The position numbers and the translations under genes are program-made. The notes under the pieces are model-generated. The model worked only from the letters and a program-made list of their open reading frames with translations. It was not told the origin of the DNA and ran no database searches. From Patescibacteria group bacterium (lineage in GTDB: Bacteria > Patescibacteriota > Minisyncoccia > UBA6257 > Colwellbacteraceae), in NCBI GenBank assembly GCA_023474185.1, contig JAMCXR010000011.1, forward strand, positions 1 to 26,616: DNA of 26,616 bases, in the 5' to 3' direction. This document shows positions 1-7,269 of this stretch, in pieces (the stretch's first letter is position 1; each line of letters begins with the position of its first letter).

Positions 1-135
1 ATCCCTTGATTCTGCAAGGAGCTGGGCGGGATTCAATACTACGACGACTACGGCGGCGAGGATTCCTATGACGGCTATGCTTATGAGGAGTTCGATGAGG
101 GTGAAGGAATCCTTGGAGGTTGTTGGGGAAGCCAT
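1..135 (-). CDS. Type IV pilin / pseudopilin-like protein, N-terminus only (partial)
   Basis: The reverse strand from 135 reads 45 codons to the window edge without a stop. The peptide begins MASPTTSKDSFTLIELLIS and continues with a hydrophobic stretch ending VVVVVLNPAQLL. This is a class III (type IV prepilin) signal: a short polar leader, the FTLIE motif with the conserved Glu at mature position 5, then a membrane helix that also forms the pilus core. The residue before the expected cleavage is Ser rather than the usual Gly. Known for the family: prepilin peptidase removes the leader and the subunit is assembled into a surface pilus, used by CPR bacteria for attachment or DNA uptake. The gene lies 86 nt downstream of dnaX on the same strand but has its own candidate extended -10. 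The body of the protein is outside the window, so major pilin, minor pilin and pseudopilin cannot be told apart. Confidence 0.85.
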   Translation of the reverse strand, partial: MASPTTSKDSFTLIELLISIAVIGILAAVVVVVLNPAQLLAESRD

Positions 136-144
136 GATATATGG

Positions 145-153
145 ATATTAGCA
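145..153 (-). promoter_or_regulatory. Extended -10 promoter of the pilin gene
   Basis: Read on the minus strand this is TGCTAATAT: an extended TG (153-152) plus the -10 hexamer TAATAT (150-145). The ATG lies only 9 nt further on, so the transcript would have almost no leader. No convincing -35 box was seen. Confidence 0.5.
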
Positions 154-221
154 GAATACGTTGGGGGGAGGAATATATATATAAGGCTATTCCGACGAAC
201 GGTGGGGCGGAGGAATTTACA

Positions 222-1334
222 TCATTTTTTGCCGCCGAGATTTTCGATGATAGCCACCTCTATCGGAACAATGGGAAACGGGCTGTAGCGCATCTCGCTG
301 TAGGCTTGGATCAGTGATTTAATCAGAGGAACGTCCTTCTCTAGCTTTACCAACTTGGCTTGCTCTTTCATTTCTTTCAGTTCGTCGTCCGTAAGTTCCT
401 GCTCGAAGATGGAGCTTATGTTCGGATCGAAGTGCAACGAAAGAACGCGACGCAGGTATTGTAGCAAATCCTTGGTGAGCTGCACCATGTTCGATCCGGA
501 TTCGTCCATTTCTTCTATGAACTTTATCGAACCCTCCAAATTGCCTTCCAGCAGCTGACGGGACAAGAAACCGGTTTTATTCAAACCAACCTTTCCCAGC
601 ACGCTTTCCACTCCGGAGAGGGTGACTTCTTTTTCAAAAGACGAAACTTGCTCCAGTAACGATTCAGCATCGCGGAAACTCCCTTCGGCCGAAGCCGCAA
701 TGAGCTCTAAAGCGCTTTCCTCCGCCTTGATTTTTTCGGCATCGGCGATTTTCCGCAATTCTCCGGCAATTAATTTCAGCGGCGCTTTGTGGAAATTGAA
801 GCGCTGGGTGCGCGAGACGACGGTTGTCGGCAATTTATCGTACTCAGTTGTCGCTAAAACGAAAATCACGTGTTCGGGCGGCTCTTCCAGGGTTTTCAGG
901 AGGGCGTTGCTGGCTTCTTTGGTGAGCTGGTGAGCCTCGTCGATAATATACACCTTGTAGCGGTAAGAGCTCGGGGCGAGCTTGATGCCTTCCTTTAGGT
1001 TGCGCATTTCGTCGATTCCGCGGTTGGAGGCGGCGTCTATTTCCACAACATCCAGGGCTTGGCTGGCATCGATTTCGAGGCAGGGCCGGCATTTGTTGCA
1101 GGGTTCGCCGGTGTCGTGGAACTTTTTATCCTTCATTCTGGTTTCACAGTTGGCGATCTTGGCCAAAATCCGGGCGGTGGTGGTCTTGCCGGTGCCTCGC
1201 GGTCCGTAGAAAAGATAAGCGTGGCCGATGCGGTCGGTTTTGGCTGCGTTCCGAATGACTTCGGAAATCTCCTCCTGGCCGACCAGATCGGCCAGAGTCT
1301 TCGGCCGATATTTTCTGTAAAAGGTGAGTACCAT
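222..1334 (-). CDS. dnaX: DNA polymerase III subunit gamma/tau, short form
   Basis: Clamp-loader AAA+ ATPase that places the sliding clamp on primed DNA. Numbered from the chosen start, the protein shows the family N-terminus (LTFYRKYRPKTL), Walker A GPRGTGKT (44-51), four zinc cysteines (C63, C79, C82, C85), Walker B DEAH (132-135) and the sensor/arginine-finger segment SRTQRF (174-179). At 370 aa it stops after the collar domain, so it lacks the extra tau domains that contact the helicase and polymerase. I chose the ATG at 1334 because a TATAAT box lies 7 nt upstream. Longer readings from 1343 or 1421 would start inside or upstream of that promoter. It is divergent from scpA and upstream of the pilin gene. 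Confidence 0.95.
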   Translation of the reverse strand: MVLTFYRKYRPKTLADLVGQEEISEVIRNAAKTDRIGHAYLFYGPRGTGKTTTARILAKIANCETRMKDKKFHDTGEPCNKCRPCLEIDASQALDVVEIDAASNRGIDEMRNLKEGIKLAPSSYRYKVYIIDEAHQLTKEASNALLKTLEEPPEHVIFVLATTEYDKLPTTVVSRTQRFNFHKAPLKLIAGELRKIADAEKIKAEESALELIAASAEGSFRDAESLLEQVSSFEKEVTLSGVESVLGKVGLNKTGFLSRQLLEGNLEGSIKFIEEMDESGSNMVQLTKDLLQYLRRVLSLHFDPNISSIFEQELTDDELKEMKEQAKLVKLEKDVPLIKSLIQAYSEMRYSPFPIVPIEVAIIENLGGKK

Positions 1335-1341
1335 AACATTC

Positions 1342-1347
1342 ATTATA
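1342..1347 (-). promoter_or_regulatory. dnaX -10 box (leaderless type)
   Basis: A perfect TATAAT on the minus strand ends 7 nt before the dnaX ATG, which places the expected transcription start at about the A of the ATG. A perfect 10-bp palindrome AAACCGGTTT (1351-1360) lies in the spacer just upstream and could bind a regulator. The -35 region is weak. Confidence 0.65.
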
Positions 1348-1388
1348 TAAAAACCGGTTTGAAAATACAGCCAAGTCAGACCGGGTTT

Positions 1389-1417
1389 TTGAGGCAGACC
1401 GGAATTTAAGGTAGAAT
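1389..1417 (+). promoter_or_regulatory. Promoter of the scpA operon
   Basis: TTGAGG (1389-1394), a 17-nt spacer, then TAGAAT (1412-1417). The ATG follows after 12 nt, leaving a leader of about 5 nt. The octamer CAGACCGG occurs twice (1377-1384 and 1395-1402), flanking the -35 box. Confidence 0.6.
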
Positions 1418-1429
1418 GCACGAGGAATC

Positions 1430-2140
1430 ATGGCGGAGTACGAATTGGAAATCGATGGGTTCCACGGGCCTTTGCATAAACTGCTGGAACTAATCGAAGA
1501 AAAGAAAATGGAAATAAGCCGGATCAGCCTGGCGGCGGTCACCGGCGATTTTTTGTCCTACATCGACAAGCTGAGTCGGGAAAATTCCGGATACATCCCG
1601 GAAGTGATAGCCGACTTTATCACGGTGGCCGCCAAGCTTATTCTTTTAAAGTCGCTCTTGCTGCTTCCTTCCAACGTTTTTGCGAGCGAGGATGAAGAAG
1701 AAGCGGCCGAGCTGGAATTCAGGCTTAACCTTTACCGCGAGTTCAAAGCGGCGGAAAAAAATATACGGGCACTCTGGTTGAAGGAGGAAATATTTTCCCG
1801 CCCATTCTTACGCAACGTCGAACCAGGATTTTACTTTACCCAAAAAGTATCTCAGGACGAATTGCTGGCGGCCGTGAAAAAGGCTTATTCGGATGCCGCG
1901 CCCTTTTCTGCGACCAGTGAAAAGCGAGAAATCAAAATTGCCAGCCTGGACGACAAGATACGAAGCTTGGTTGAGAAAATCAACAGGGTGCTGAAGTCTA
2001 GTTTCGGGGAATTGACTAAAGACGCTCCGCGTGAGGAGCTGGTCATCGTTTTCCTTGCTCTGCTGCACCTTTTGAAGGATAATGCGGTAAATGTCCGGCA
2101 GGACGAGATGTTTTCCGAAATCATAATCGAAAAAATCTGA
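1430..2140 (+). CDS. scpA: Segregation and condensation protein A
   Basis: ScpA is the kleisin subunit that, with ScpB and the SMC ATPase, forms the bacterial condensin used in chromosome compaction and segregation. The N-terminus carries the family motif FxGPLxxLLELIEEKKMEIS (from residue 11), with His where Asp is more usual in GPLD, followed by the helical N-domain. The C-terminal part (about 190-236) is winged-helix-like. The length of 236 aa is normal. The stop is one base before the scpB start, so the two are co-transcribed in the usual scpAB arrangement. No smc gene is in the window. A promoter lies directly upstream and there is no useful SD. Confidence 0.93.
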   Translation: MAEYELEIDGFHGPLHKLLELIEEKKMEISRISLAAVTGDFLSYIDKLSRENSGYIPEVIADFITVAAKLILLKSLLLLPSNVFASEDEEEAAELEFRLNLYREFKAAEKNIRALWLKEEIFSRPFLRNVEPGFYFTQKVSQDELLAAVKKAYSDAAPFSATSEKREIKIASLDDKIRSLVEKINRVLKSSFGELTKDAPREELVIVFLALLHLLKDNAVNVRQDEMFSEIIIEKI

Positions 2141-2141
2141 C

Positions 2142-2711
2142 ATGGACAAAGAACAGTTAAGCGGAGCCGTAGAAGCGCTTCTTTTTATTTACGGAGAAGA
2201 AATGAGTTTTAAAAAAATATCGGAAGTTTTGGAAGCCGGGGAAAAAGAAACGCAGGAAGCAGCGCGACACCTGAAAGAAAAACTTGAAACAAGCGGGGGG
2301 CTTTTGCTTCTTCTTACGGGAAAGGGGGCGCAACTGGCCACCAAGCCTGAGTTTTCGGAATTCACCAAGAAAATGGTCAAAGAGGAAATGGACTCCGAAC
2401 TTTCATCTGCCAGCTTGGAAACCTTGGCGCTCGTTGCTTATCTCGGACCAGTCAGCCGGGCGGAAATAGATTACATCCGCGGCGTCAATTCGACTTTCAT
2501 TTTAAGAAGCCTTTCCGTTCGGGGGCTGGTCGAAAAAAAAGCCGACCCCAAGCGCCCGGGGAGTTTCGCCTATGAGGCGTCGATGGGGTTTTTGAAACAT
2601 GTCGGGTTTGACACCGCGCTCAAACTGCCGGATTATGAAAAATATCGCGGTCTGCTTAAATCTCTGCGGGAAAATAAGGAAACCGGAGAAGGGGAATCTG
2701 CGAGGAATTAA
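2142..2711 (+). CDS. scpB: Segregation and condensation protein B
   Basis: ScpB forms dimers that bind the ScpA kleisin in the SMC complex. The 189-aa protein begins with the family pattern LSGAVEALLFIYGEEMSFKKISEVL and has two winged-helix domains. The hallmark segment SLETLALVAYLGPVSRAEIDYIRGVNS is near residues 90-116, and RGLVEKKADPKRPGS follows. The Gln usual in AYKQPVTR-type sequences is replaced here by Gly-Pro. Its stop codon overlaps the next ATG by one base (TAATG), so it is translationally linked to the carboxypeptidase gene downstream. Confidence 0.93.
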   Translation: MDKEQLSGAVEALLFIYGEEMSFKKISEVLEAGEKETQEAARHLKEKLETSGGLLLLLTGKGAQLATKPEFSEFTKKMVKEEMDSELSSASLETLALVAYLGPVSRAEIDYIRGVNSTFILRSLSVRGLVEKKADPKRPGSFAYEASMGFLKHVGFDTALKLPDYEKYRGLLKSLRENKETGEGESARN

Positions 2712-3595
2712 TGGTTATGAAATCACCTGTTAAAATCGGATTGCTCGTTTTTGCGGGAATCGCTTTGCTGACGGCCGTTTTTTACGCCTCGGAGCCGCAC
2801 CGTTCTTTGTTAACCGGCAGATCCTCGGCAGTGGAGGCCGCGACTTCCACCATAGCCACTTCCACCGATACCAAGCTGGACATCACCGCTCAGGCTTACG
2901 GCGTTTATGACTTGAACGGCAACGAAATAATAGGGAATAACGTCAACGAAGTTTGGCCGCTGGCCTCGATTACCAAGTTGATGACCGCGGAAGTGGCCAC
3001 CCAGCTAATAGCCACAGACACCCCAATCGAAATCACAAGCAGCACCTTGGATGAGGTAGGCGGGGATCGCCGTGTGCAAATCGGACAAATTTACTCTTTG
3101 TCGGAAATAATGAAGTTGATGCTCGTCATGTCCGATAACGCTTCCGCTCAAGCCATTGCCGATCATTACGGAAATTCAGAGTTCATAGCGGCCATGAACG
3201 CGGAGGCGAAATCTTTAGGAATGAACCAAACCACGTATGCCGATAGCGTCGGCCTTTCCAACGGCAGCGTGGGCACCGTCGCCGATACGGCCAAATTGGT
3301 TTCTTATTTGTGGAACAACAACAAAAAAATTCTCGACCTGACGACTATCGCCACCGGCTACGTGCATCCGGAGAATAATGCCGCCGAGCACTTTATCATT
3401 AATATCGATCAGCTTTCCGGCCACCCGGATTTCCTGGGCGGAAAAACGGGAACCACTCCGGACGCCAAAGACAACATCGTGGCTGTTCTGCATCGGGGGG
3501 ACGTAAACGGCGGTCAGCCGTTCATTGTTGCCGTTTTTGGCTCGACCAACCGCTACGCCGACGTTAGTAAAATAATTTCCGCCATACCGCAATGA
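2711..3595 (+). CDS. D-alanyl-D-alanine carboxypeptidase (peptidase S11 family)
   Basis: A penicillin-binding serine peptidase that removes the terminal D-Ala from peptidoglycan stem peptides. All three active-site motifs are visible: SITK (S86-K89, nucleophile Ser), SDN (141-143) and KTG (245-247). One hydrophobic segment (about 8-25) anchors the protein in the membrane with the catalytic domain outside. A Ser/Thr/Ala-rich linker (36-55) follows it. The 294-aa length lacks the C-terminal beta domain of E. coli PBP5. Start at 2711 (overlapping scpB) or 2717; a GAGGA sequence sits 5 nt upstream of 2711. It overlaps mraY by ATGA, consistent with a role in wall maturation. Confidence 0.92.
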   Translation: MVMKSPVKIGLLVFAGIALLTAVFYASEPHRSLLTGRSSAVEAATSTIATSTDTKLDITAQAYGVYDLNGNEIIGNNVNEVWPLASITKLMTAEVATQLIATDTPIEITSSTLDEVGGDRRVQIGQIYSLSEIMKLMLVMSDNASAQAIADHYGNSEFIAAMNAEAKSLGMNQTTYADSVGLSNGSVGTVADTAKLVSYLWNNNKKILDLTTIATGYVHPENNAAEHFIINIDQLSGHPDFLGGKTGTTPDAKDNIVAVLHRGDVNGGQPFIVAVFGSTNRYADVSKIISAIPQ

Positions 3596-4638
3596 TGCTG
3601 GAATCAGTCAAGGTGATAATCGTCACTATAGCTGCTTTCCTCCTGGCTATGGGGATCTCGGCGCCGGTTTTGCGCATCATCAGAAAGTTGAACATCAAAA
3701 AGCAGATCAGGACCAGCGAAAGCGCGCCGATTTTTTCCAAGCTGCACAAAAATAAAGAAGGGACACCGACGATGGGCGGCATCATCGTTTGGGCGACCGT
3801 GCTCATCATGGCTGGTCTTTTCGCAGTTTTGCACGTCTTTTTCGACAGTTTTTGGGGATATTTGAGTTTTTTGAACCGCTCGGAAACCTTTCTGCCTCTC
3901 GCGGCGCTGATTTTAGCCGCGGGCATTGGGCTAATCGACGACCTGCTCGGCGTTTTGCATATCGGCCCGCACGGCGGCGGCTTGTCGGTCAGGCACAAGA
4001 TAGCGGTTTATTTGTTCATTTCCCTCATCGGTGCCTGGTGGTTTGCAGTCAAGCTGCAATGGAATACCTTGTACATCCCGTTCGTCGGTTATTACCACGT
4101 TGGCTGGTGGTACATACCGATTTTCATTTTTATCGTCTTTGCCAGCGCTTTCTCGGCCAATGAAACGGACGGGCTGGACGGTCTCTTGGGCGGGGTTTCT
4201 CTTTTTGCTTTCGGCGCGTTGTCAGTCATTGCTTTTAGCCGGGGAATGTACGATTTGTCGGCCATGACCGGAGCGATTTCCGGAGCCCTTTTGGCGTTCC
4301 TCTGGAACAATATTTATCCGGCCAAGTTTTTCATGGGCGATACCGGGTCGATGTCGTTGGGTATCACGCTTGGGGTAGTGACTATGCTGACCAACAGCGT
4401 TTTTTTCCTTCCGTTTTTCGGGGTGATATTAGTCGTCGAATCGCTTTCCGTTTTAATCCAGGTTTTCAGCAAGAAAGTTTTTAAGAAAAAAGTTTTCTTG
4501 TCCGCGCCCATCCACCATCATTTCGAAGCTCTGGGTTGGCCGGAGTCGCAAGTGACGATGCGCTTCTGGATTATTTCCATAGTTAGCACCGGACTGGGTT
4601 TGGTTCTATACTTTTTAAGTACGATTTACTTGCGTTAA
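3592..4638 (+). CDS. mraY: Phospho-N-acetylmuramoyl-pentapeptide-transferase
   Basis: Integral membrane enzyme that transfers phospho-MurNAc-pentapeptide from UDP to undecaprenyl phosphate, making lipid I. Several hydrophobic helices are evident. Family motifs present are the Asp pair in LIDDLLG (D116-D117), ETDGLDGLLGG (191-201; usually NxxGLDGL), FMGDTGS (247-253) and APIHHHFE (305-312). The 348-aa length is normal. ATG at 3592 overlaps the previous stop; ATG at 3595 is an equally good alternative. No SD is visible, so translation probably depends on coupling. Confidence 0.96.
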   Translation: MMLESVKVIIVTIAAFLLAMGISAPVLRIIRKLNIKKQIRTSESAPIFSKLHKNKEGTPTMGGIIVWATVLIMAGLFAVLHVFFDSFWGYLSFLNRSETFLPLAALILAAGIGLIDDLLGVLHIGPHGGGLSVRHKIAVYLFISLIGAWWFAVKLQWNTLYIPFVGYYHVGWWYIPIFIFIVFASAFSANETDGLDGLLGGVSLFAFGALSVIAFSRGMYDLSAMTGAISGALLAFLWNNIYPAKFFMGDTGSMSLGITLGVVTMLTNSVFFLPFFGVILVVESLSVLIQVFSKKVFKKKVFLSAPIHHHFEALGWPESQVTMRFWIISIVSTGLGLVLYFLSTIYLR

Positions 4639-4655
4639 AAAATCGGAATTCTTCC

Positions 4656-6107
4656 ATGAGTTTGCTGATAAGAAATGTGCAAATAATGGATGGCAGAGGG
4701 GGGAAACCATACAAGGCCGATTTACTGGTCCAGTTAAACAAAATTTCGGCTATCGGGAACTTGCGCGGGAAAAGCGCCAGCAATTACCTTAACGGCTTGG
4801 GCAATTATTTGTTGCCGGGATTTATCGATCCGGCGGCGGTTCCCGACAGGCATTTGGATTTACTGCTCGATCCCGGCCAAACGTGTTCCCGGAAAGAAGG
4901 AATTACCACCGTCGTCGGCGGCAGCGGAGGAGTTTCCTTGGCACCGTTGATTTACGGCCGTTTGGACGCTCTCGCCAAGTGGGCGGAGGGTTTGAGTGTT
5001 AACACGGATTGGCGCACCTTCGCGGATTTTTTAAAATCCCTGGACCGCTTGAAGCCTGGAATCAATTTCGGGAGCTTCGTGGGATATGAAACCATCAAAG
5101 AAGCGATTACCGGCGGAGAAAGCCGGGAATTGACCAGAAATGAAGCAAAGGTCATCCAAAAAGTGATAGACAGAGGACTGCGGGAAGGGGCCTTCGGCGT
5201 TTCCTTTTCCTCGGCCTGCGCCAATTATCCGAAAACCGAATTGAAAGGCGTACTGGCCCAGGTCTCCCGGCACCGCGGAGTTGTTTCTTTGTCGCTTGAC
5301 GTTAAGAAAGGCAGGGACGAAGCGCTCAAGGCGATTGGCGCCGTGAACGGCCGTGGCAAAATGAAGATATTGGTCACCGACTTTTTCCCGGTCGTGGGTT
5401 ACGAAAGTGTTTTCGAAGACGTAGTTTCTTCCCTGACGGATAAGGAAAACATCAAGTTTGTATTGAAAACCTCGCCTTACGTCCTTTATGAGGCTTTAGA
5501 CATCTTGCCGGAATGGCTGACGAACGGCCGAGAACGGGAAGCGGCGGCATCCGCCCTGAAAGATGCGGAAATTGCGGCCAAAATAGAGCCGGAGCTGAGC
5601 TGGTTGAGGCCGGAAAAAACCATAGTCGTTTCCGCTCGGACACATGGCGTTTTAAACGGAAAGACCCTGGGAGAAATATCCGAAATGTATGATTTGCCTC
5701 CGGGAAAAGCGCTTCTCAAGACGCTGACTGCCTGTAAGCTCCGAGTGACGTTGGTTTACCCGTCTCTTAATGAAGAAACCTTGCTGAAACATCTTTCGGA
5801 AAAAAACATCCTTCTTTCCAGTTATGGCTATTCCAGCTTGCTGGGAGAAGCGGGCAAGAGCGTGGAGCGCGACTGCTTTGTCAATCACTTGAAGTCCGCG
5901 GCCCTCTTGGGGGAGGAAGCGTTGAGCGGAGCCGTAAGACAAATCACTTCTGCGCCGGCTAAGTTTTTGAACTTAGCCGATCGCGGAGCAATCAAAGAAG
6001 GGTACGCCGCCGACCTGCTTTTGGTTGATAAGGATAATTTCCGGGTAATCGAAAGCGTTGTCGGCGGTATCACCGGCCAAGGAGTTGCGCTGCATCACCA
6101 AGGTTAG
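4656..6107 (+). CDS. N-acyl-D-amino-acid deacylase-like amidohydrolase, probably catalytically inactive
   Basis: The overall fold is that of the D-aminoacylase branch of the amidohydrolase superfamily: an N-terminal beta segment LIRNVQIMDGRGGKPYKADLLV, then LLPGFID (52-58), GITTVVGG (82-89), and the C-terminal SAPAKFLNLADRGAIKEGYAADLLLVDKD segment. The residues that normally bind metal are missing. HxH/HxD after GFID is PAAVPD (59-64), the Cys of GGxCG is replaced (GGSGG, 88-92), the His of VGHST is Tyr144, and the THLR-type and ISHxK-type histidines are absent (VVSLSLD at 209-215; VTDFFP near 235). It follows mraY by 17 nt in the wall operon. It may be a non-enzymatic scaffold or binding protein, or use an unrecognised chemistry. 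Length is 483 aa. Confidence 0.8.
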   Translation: MSLLIRNVQIMDGRGGKPYKADLLVQLNKISAIGNLRGKSASNYLNGLGNYLLPGFIDPAAVPDRHLDLLLDPGQTCSRKEGITTVVGGSGGVSLAPLIYGRLDALAKWAEGLSVNTDWRTFADFLKSLDRLKPGINFGSFVGYETIKEAITGGESRELTRNEAKVIQKVIDRGLREGAFGVSFSSACANYPKTELKGVLAQVSRHRGVVSLSLDVKKGRDEALKAIGAVNGRGKMKILVTDFFPVVGYESVFEDVVSSLTDKENIKFVLKTSPYVLYEALDILPEWLTNGREREAAASALKDAEIAAKIEPELSWLRPEKTIVVSARTHGVLNGKTLGEISEMYDLPPGKALLKTLTACKLRVTLVYPSLNEETLLKHLSEKNILLSSYGYSSLLGEAGKSVERDCFVNHLKSAALLGEEALSGAVRQITSAPAKFLNLADRGAIKEGYAADLLLVDKDNFRVIESVVGGITGQGVALHHQG

Positions 6108-6131
6108 CAATCACTTGCGGTTGGCGTTCGT

Positions 6132-6159
6132 TTGTTTTCGGCGCCGTTGCCGATACAAT
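6132..6159 (+). promoter_or_regulatory. Candidate promoter for ftsW-murG
   Basis: TTGTTT (6132-6137), a 16-nt spacer and TACAAT (6154-6159). The ATG is 21 nt downstream, giving a short leader without an SD. It sits in the 73-nt gap after the amidohydrolase gene. Confidence 0.45.
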
Positions 6160-6180
6160 TAAAAGAGTTTTGCAATCGTC

Positions 6181-7269
6181 ATGGTTGGAAGAAAGCAGGT
6201 TGACTACATAATTTTGGTAATCACCATTCTCCTGGTGATTTTCGGGCTGATAGAGTTGGCGTCCGCTTCTTCCGGCTTGGGGAAGCTGCAGTTCAATAAT
6301 CCGTATTATTACCTGGAGCACCAAGTAATCTACGGGTTAAGTTTGGGGCTGGTCGGAATGCTGGCGGCCATGCTTCTGCCTTACAGGATTTTGCGCAAAA
6401 TAGCGCCGACGCTTCTCATTATTAATGTCGTCTTAATACTTTTGCTTTTCACTCCGCTCGGCGTGAACGCCGGAGGGGCGGAAAGATGGTTGCGCTTCGG
6501 CAAGCTGGAATTCCAGCCGACGGAGTTTATTAAGGTGACGCTAGTCCTTTATTTGGCCGCTTGGCTGGCCGGCAGCCGCGCCGACCGGCGCGGCTTTCAA
6601 GAAGGCTTGATTCCTTTTATCGCCATCGTCGGGTTTATTTCAGCCATTTTATTGTTCCAACATTCCACGAGCGCGACTATTTTCCTTTGGGCCGGGGCGG
6701 TGACGGTTTATTTCGTCGGAGGAGCCAAAACCAAATATTTGATTTATGCCGGCGTGGCGGCCGCCGGGGCCTTGGCCCTTTTGGTGCTCATCACGCCGTA
6801 CCGCATGGAAAGGGTTTTGACTTACCTCCACCCGAACCAAAACACGAGCGGAGCGGCCTATCAAATTAACCAGTCGCTTATCACCATCGGCAGCGGGGGT
6901 TTTTTTGGTGTCGGCTACGGTCAGTCCAAAACCAAGGAATATTTACCGGCCAGAATAAACGATTCCATTTTCGCCATCATCGCGGAAGAGTTCGGCTTCT
7001 TGGGGGCAATCGTTTTGATTACCGCGTATCTTTTTTATGTTTTGCGCTGCTTTATTTTAGCCAAGGAAACCAGAGATGTGTTCGGCAAGCTGGTCCTGGT
7101 CGGCTTTGCCGCGGTAATCGGCGTGCAGACTTTCGTGCATATCGGCGCCACTTCCGGCTTGATCCCTTTGACCGGCGTTCCATTGCCGTACATCAGCTAC
7201 GGGGGAAGTAGTTTGGCGGCATTTATGACCATGTCTGGTATAATCTTGAACATCAGCAAAAATGCGTAA
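6181..7269 (+). CDS. ftsW: SEDS-family peptidoglycan polymerase FtsW (RodA is the alternative)
   Basis: Polytopic membrane glycosyltransferase that polymerises lipid II with a partner class B PBP. Ten or so hydrophobic helices fit the family. Signature regions are ERWLRFGKLEFQPTEFIK (101-118), YQINQSLITIGSGGFFGVGYG (227-247) and LPARINDSIFAIIAEEFG (255-272); Asp261 aligns with the catalytic Asp in the LPExxTD motif. The usual QPDxGT motif is replaced by FQHSTSA (159-165). FtsW is preferred over RodA because murG overlaps it by 8 nt, but it is the only SEDS gene in the window and could serve PBP2 too. Length is 362 aa. Confidence 0.88.
   Translation: MVGRKQVDYIILVITILLVIFGLIELASASSGLGKLQFNNPYYYLEHQVIYGLSLGLVGMLAAMLLPYRILRKIAPTLLIINVVLILLLFTPLGVNAGGAERWLRFGKLEFQPTEFIKVTLVLYLAAWLAGSRADRRGFQEGLIPFIAIVGFISAILLFQHSTSATIFLWAGAVTVYFVGGAKTKYLIYAGVAAAGALALLVLITPYRMERVLTYLHPNQNTSGAAYQINQSLITIGSGGFFGVGYGQSKTKEYLPARINDSIFAIIAEEFGFLGAIVLITAYLFYVLRCFILAKETRDVFGKLVLVGFAAVIGVQTFVHIGATSGLIPLTGVPLPYISYGGSSLAAFMTMSGIILNISKNA

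Noticed and set aside
1059..1409. Plus-strand frames inside dnaX (and comparable antisense frames throughout)
   Set aside because: They are shadows of strongly conserved genes in other frames, with no family motifs or start signals.
1344..1421. Longer dnaX reading from 1421
   Set aside because: The extra N-terminus lies upstream of and through the TATAAT box and has no similarity to the conserved DnaX start, which begins near MVLTFYRKYRP.
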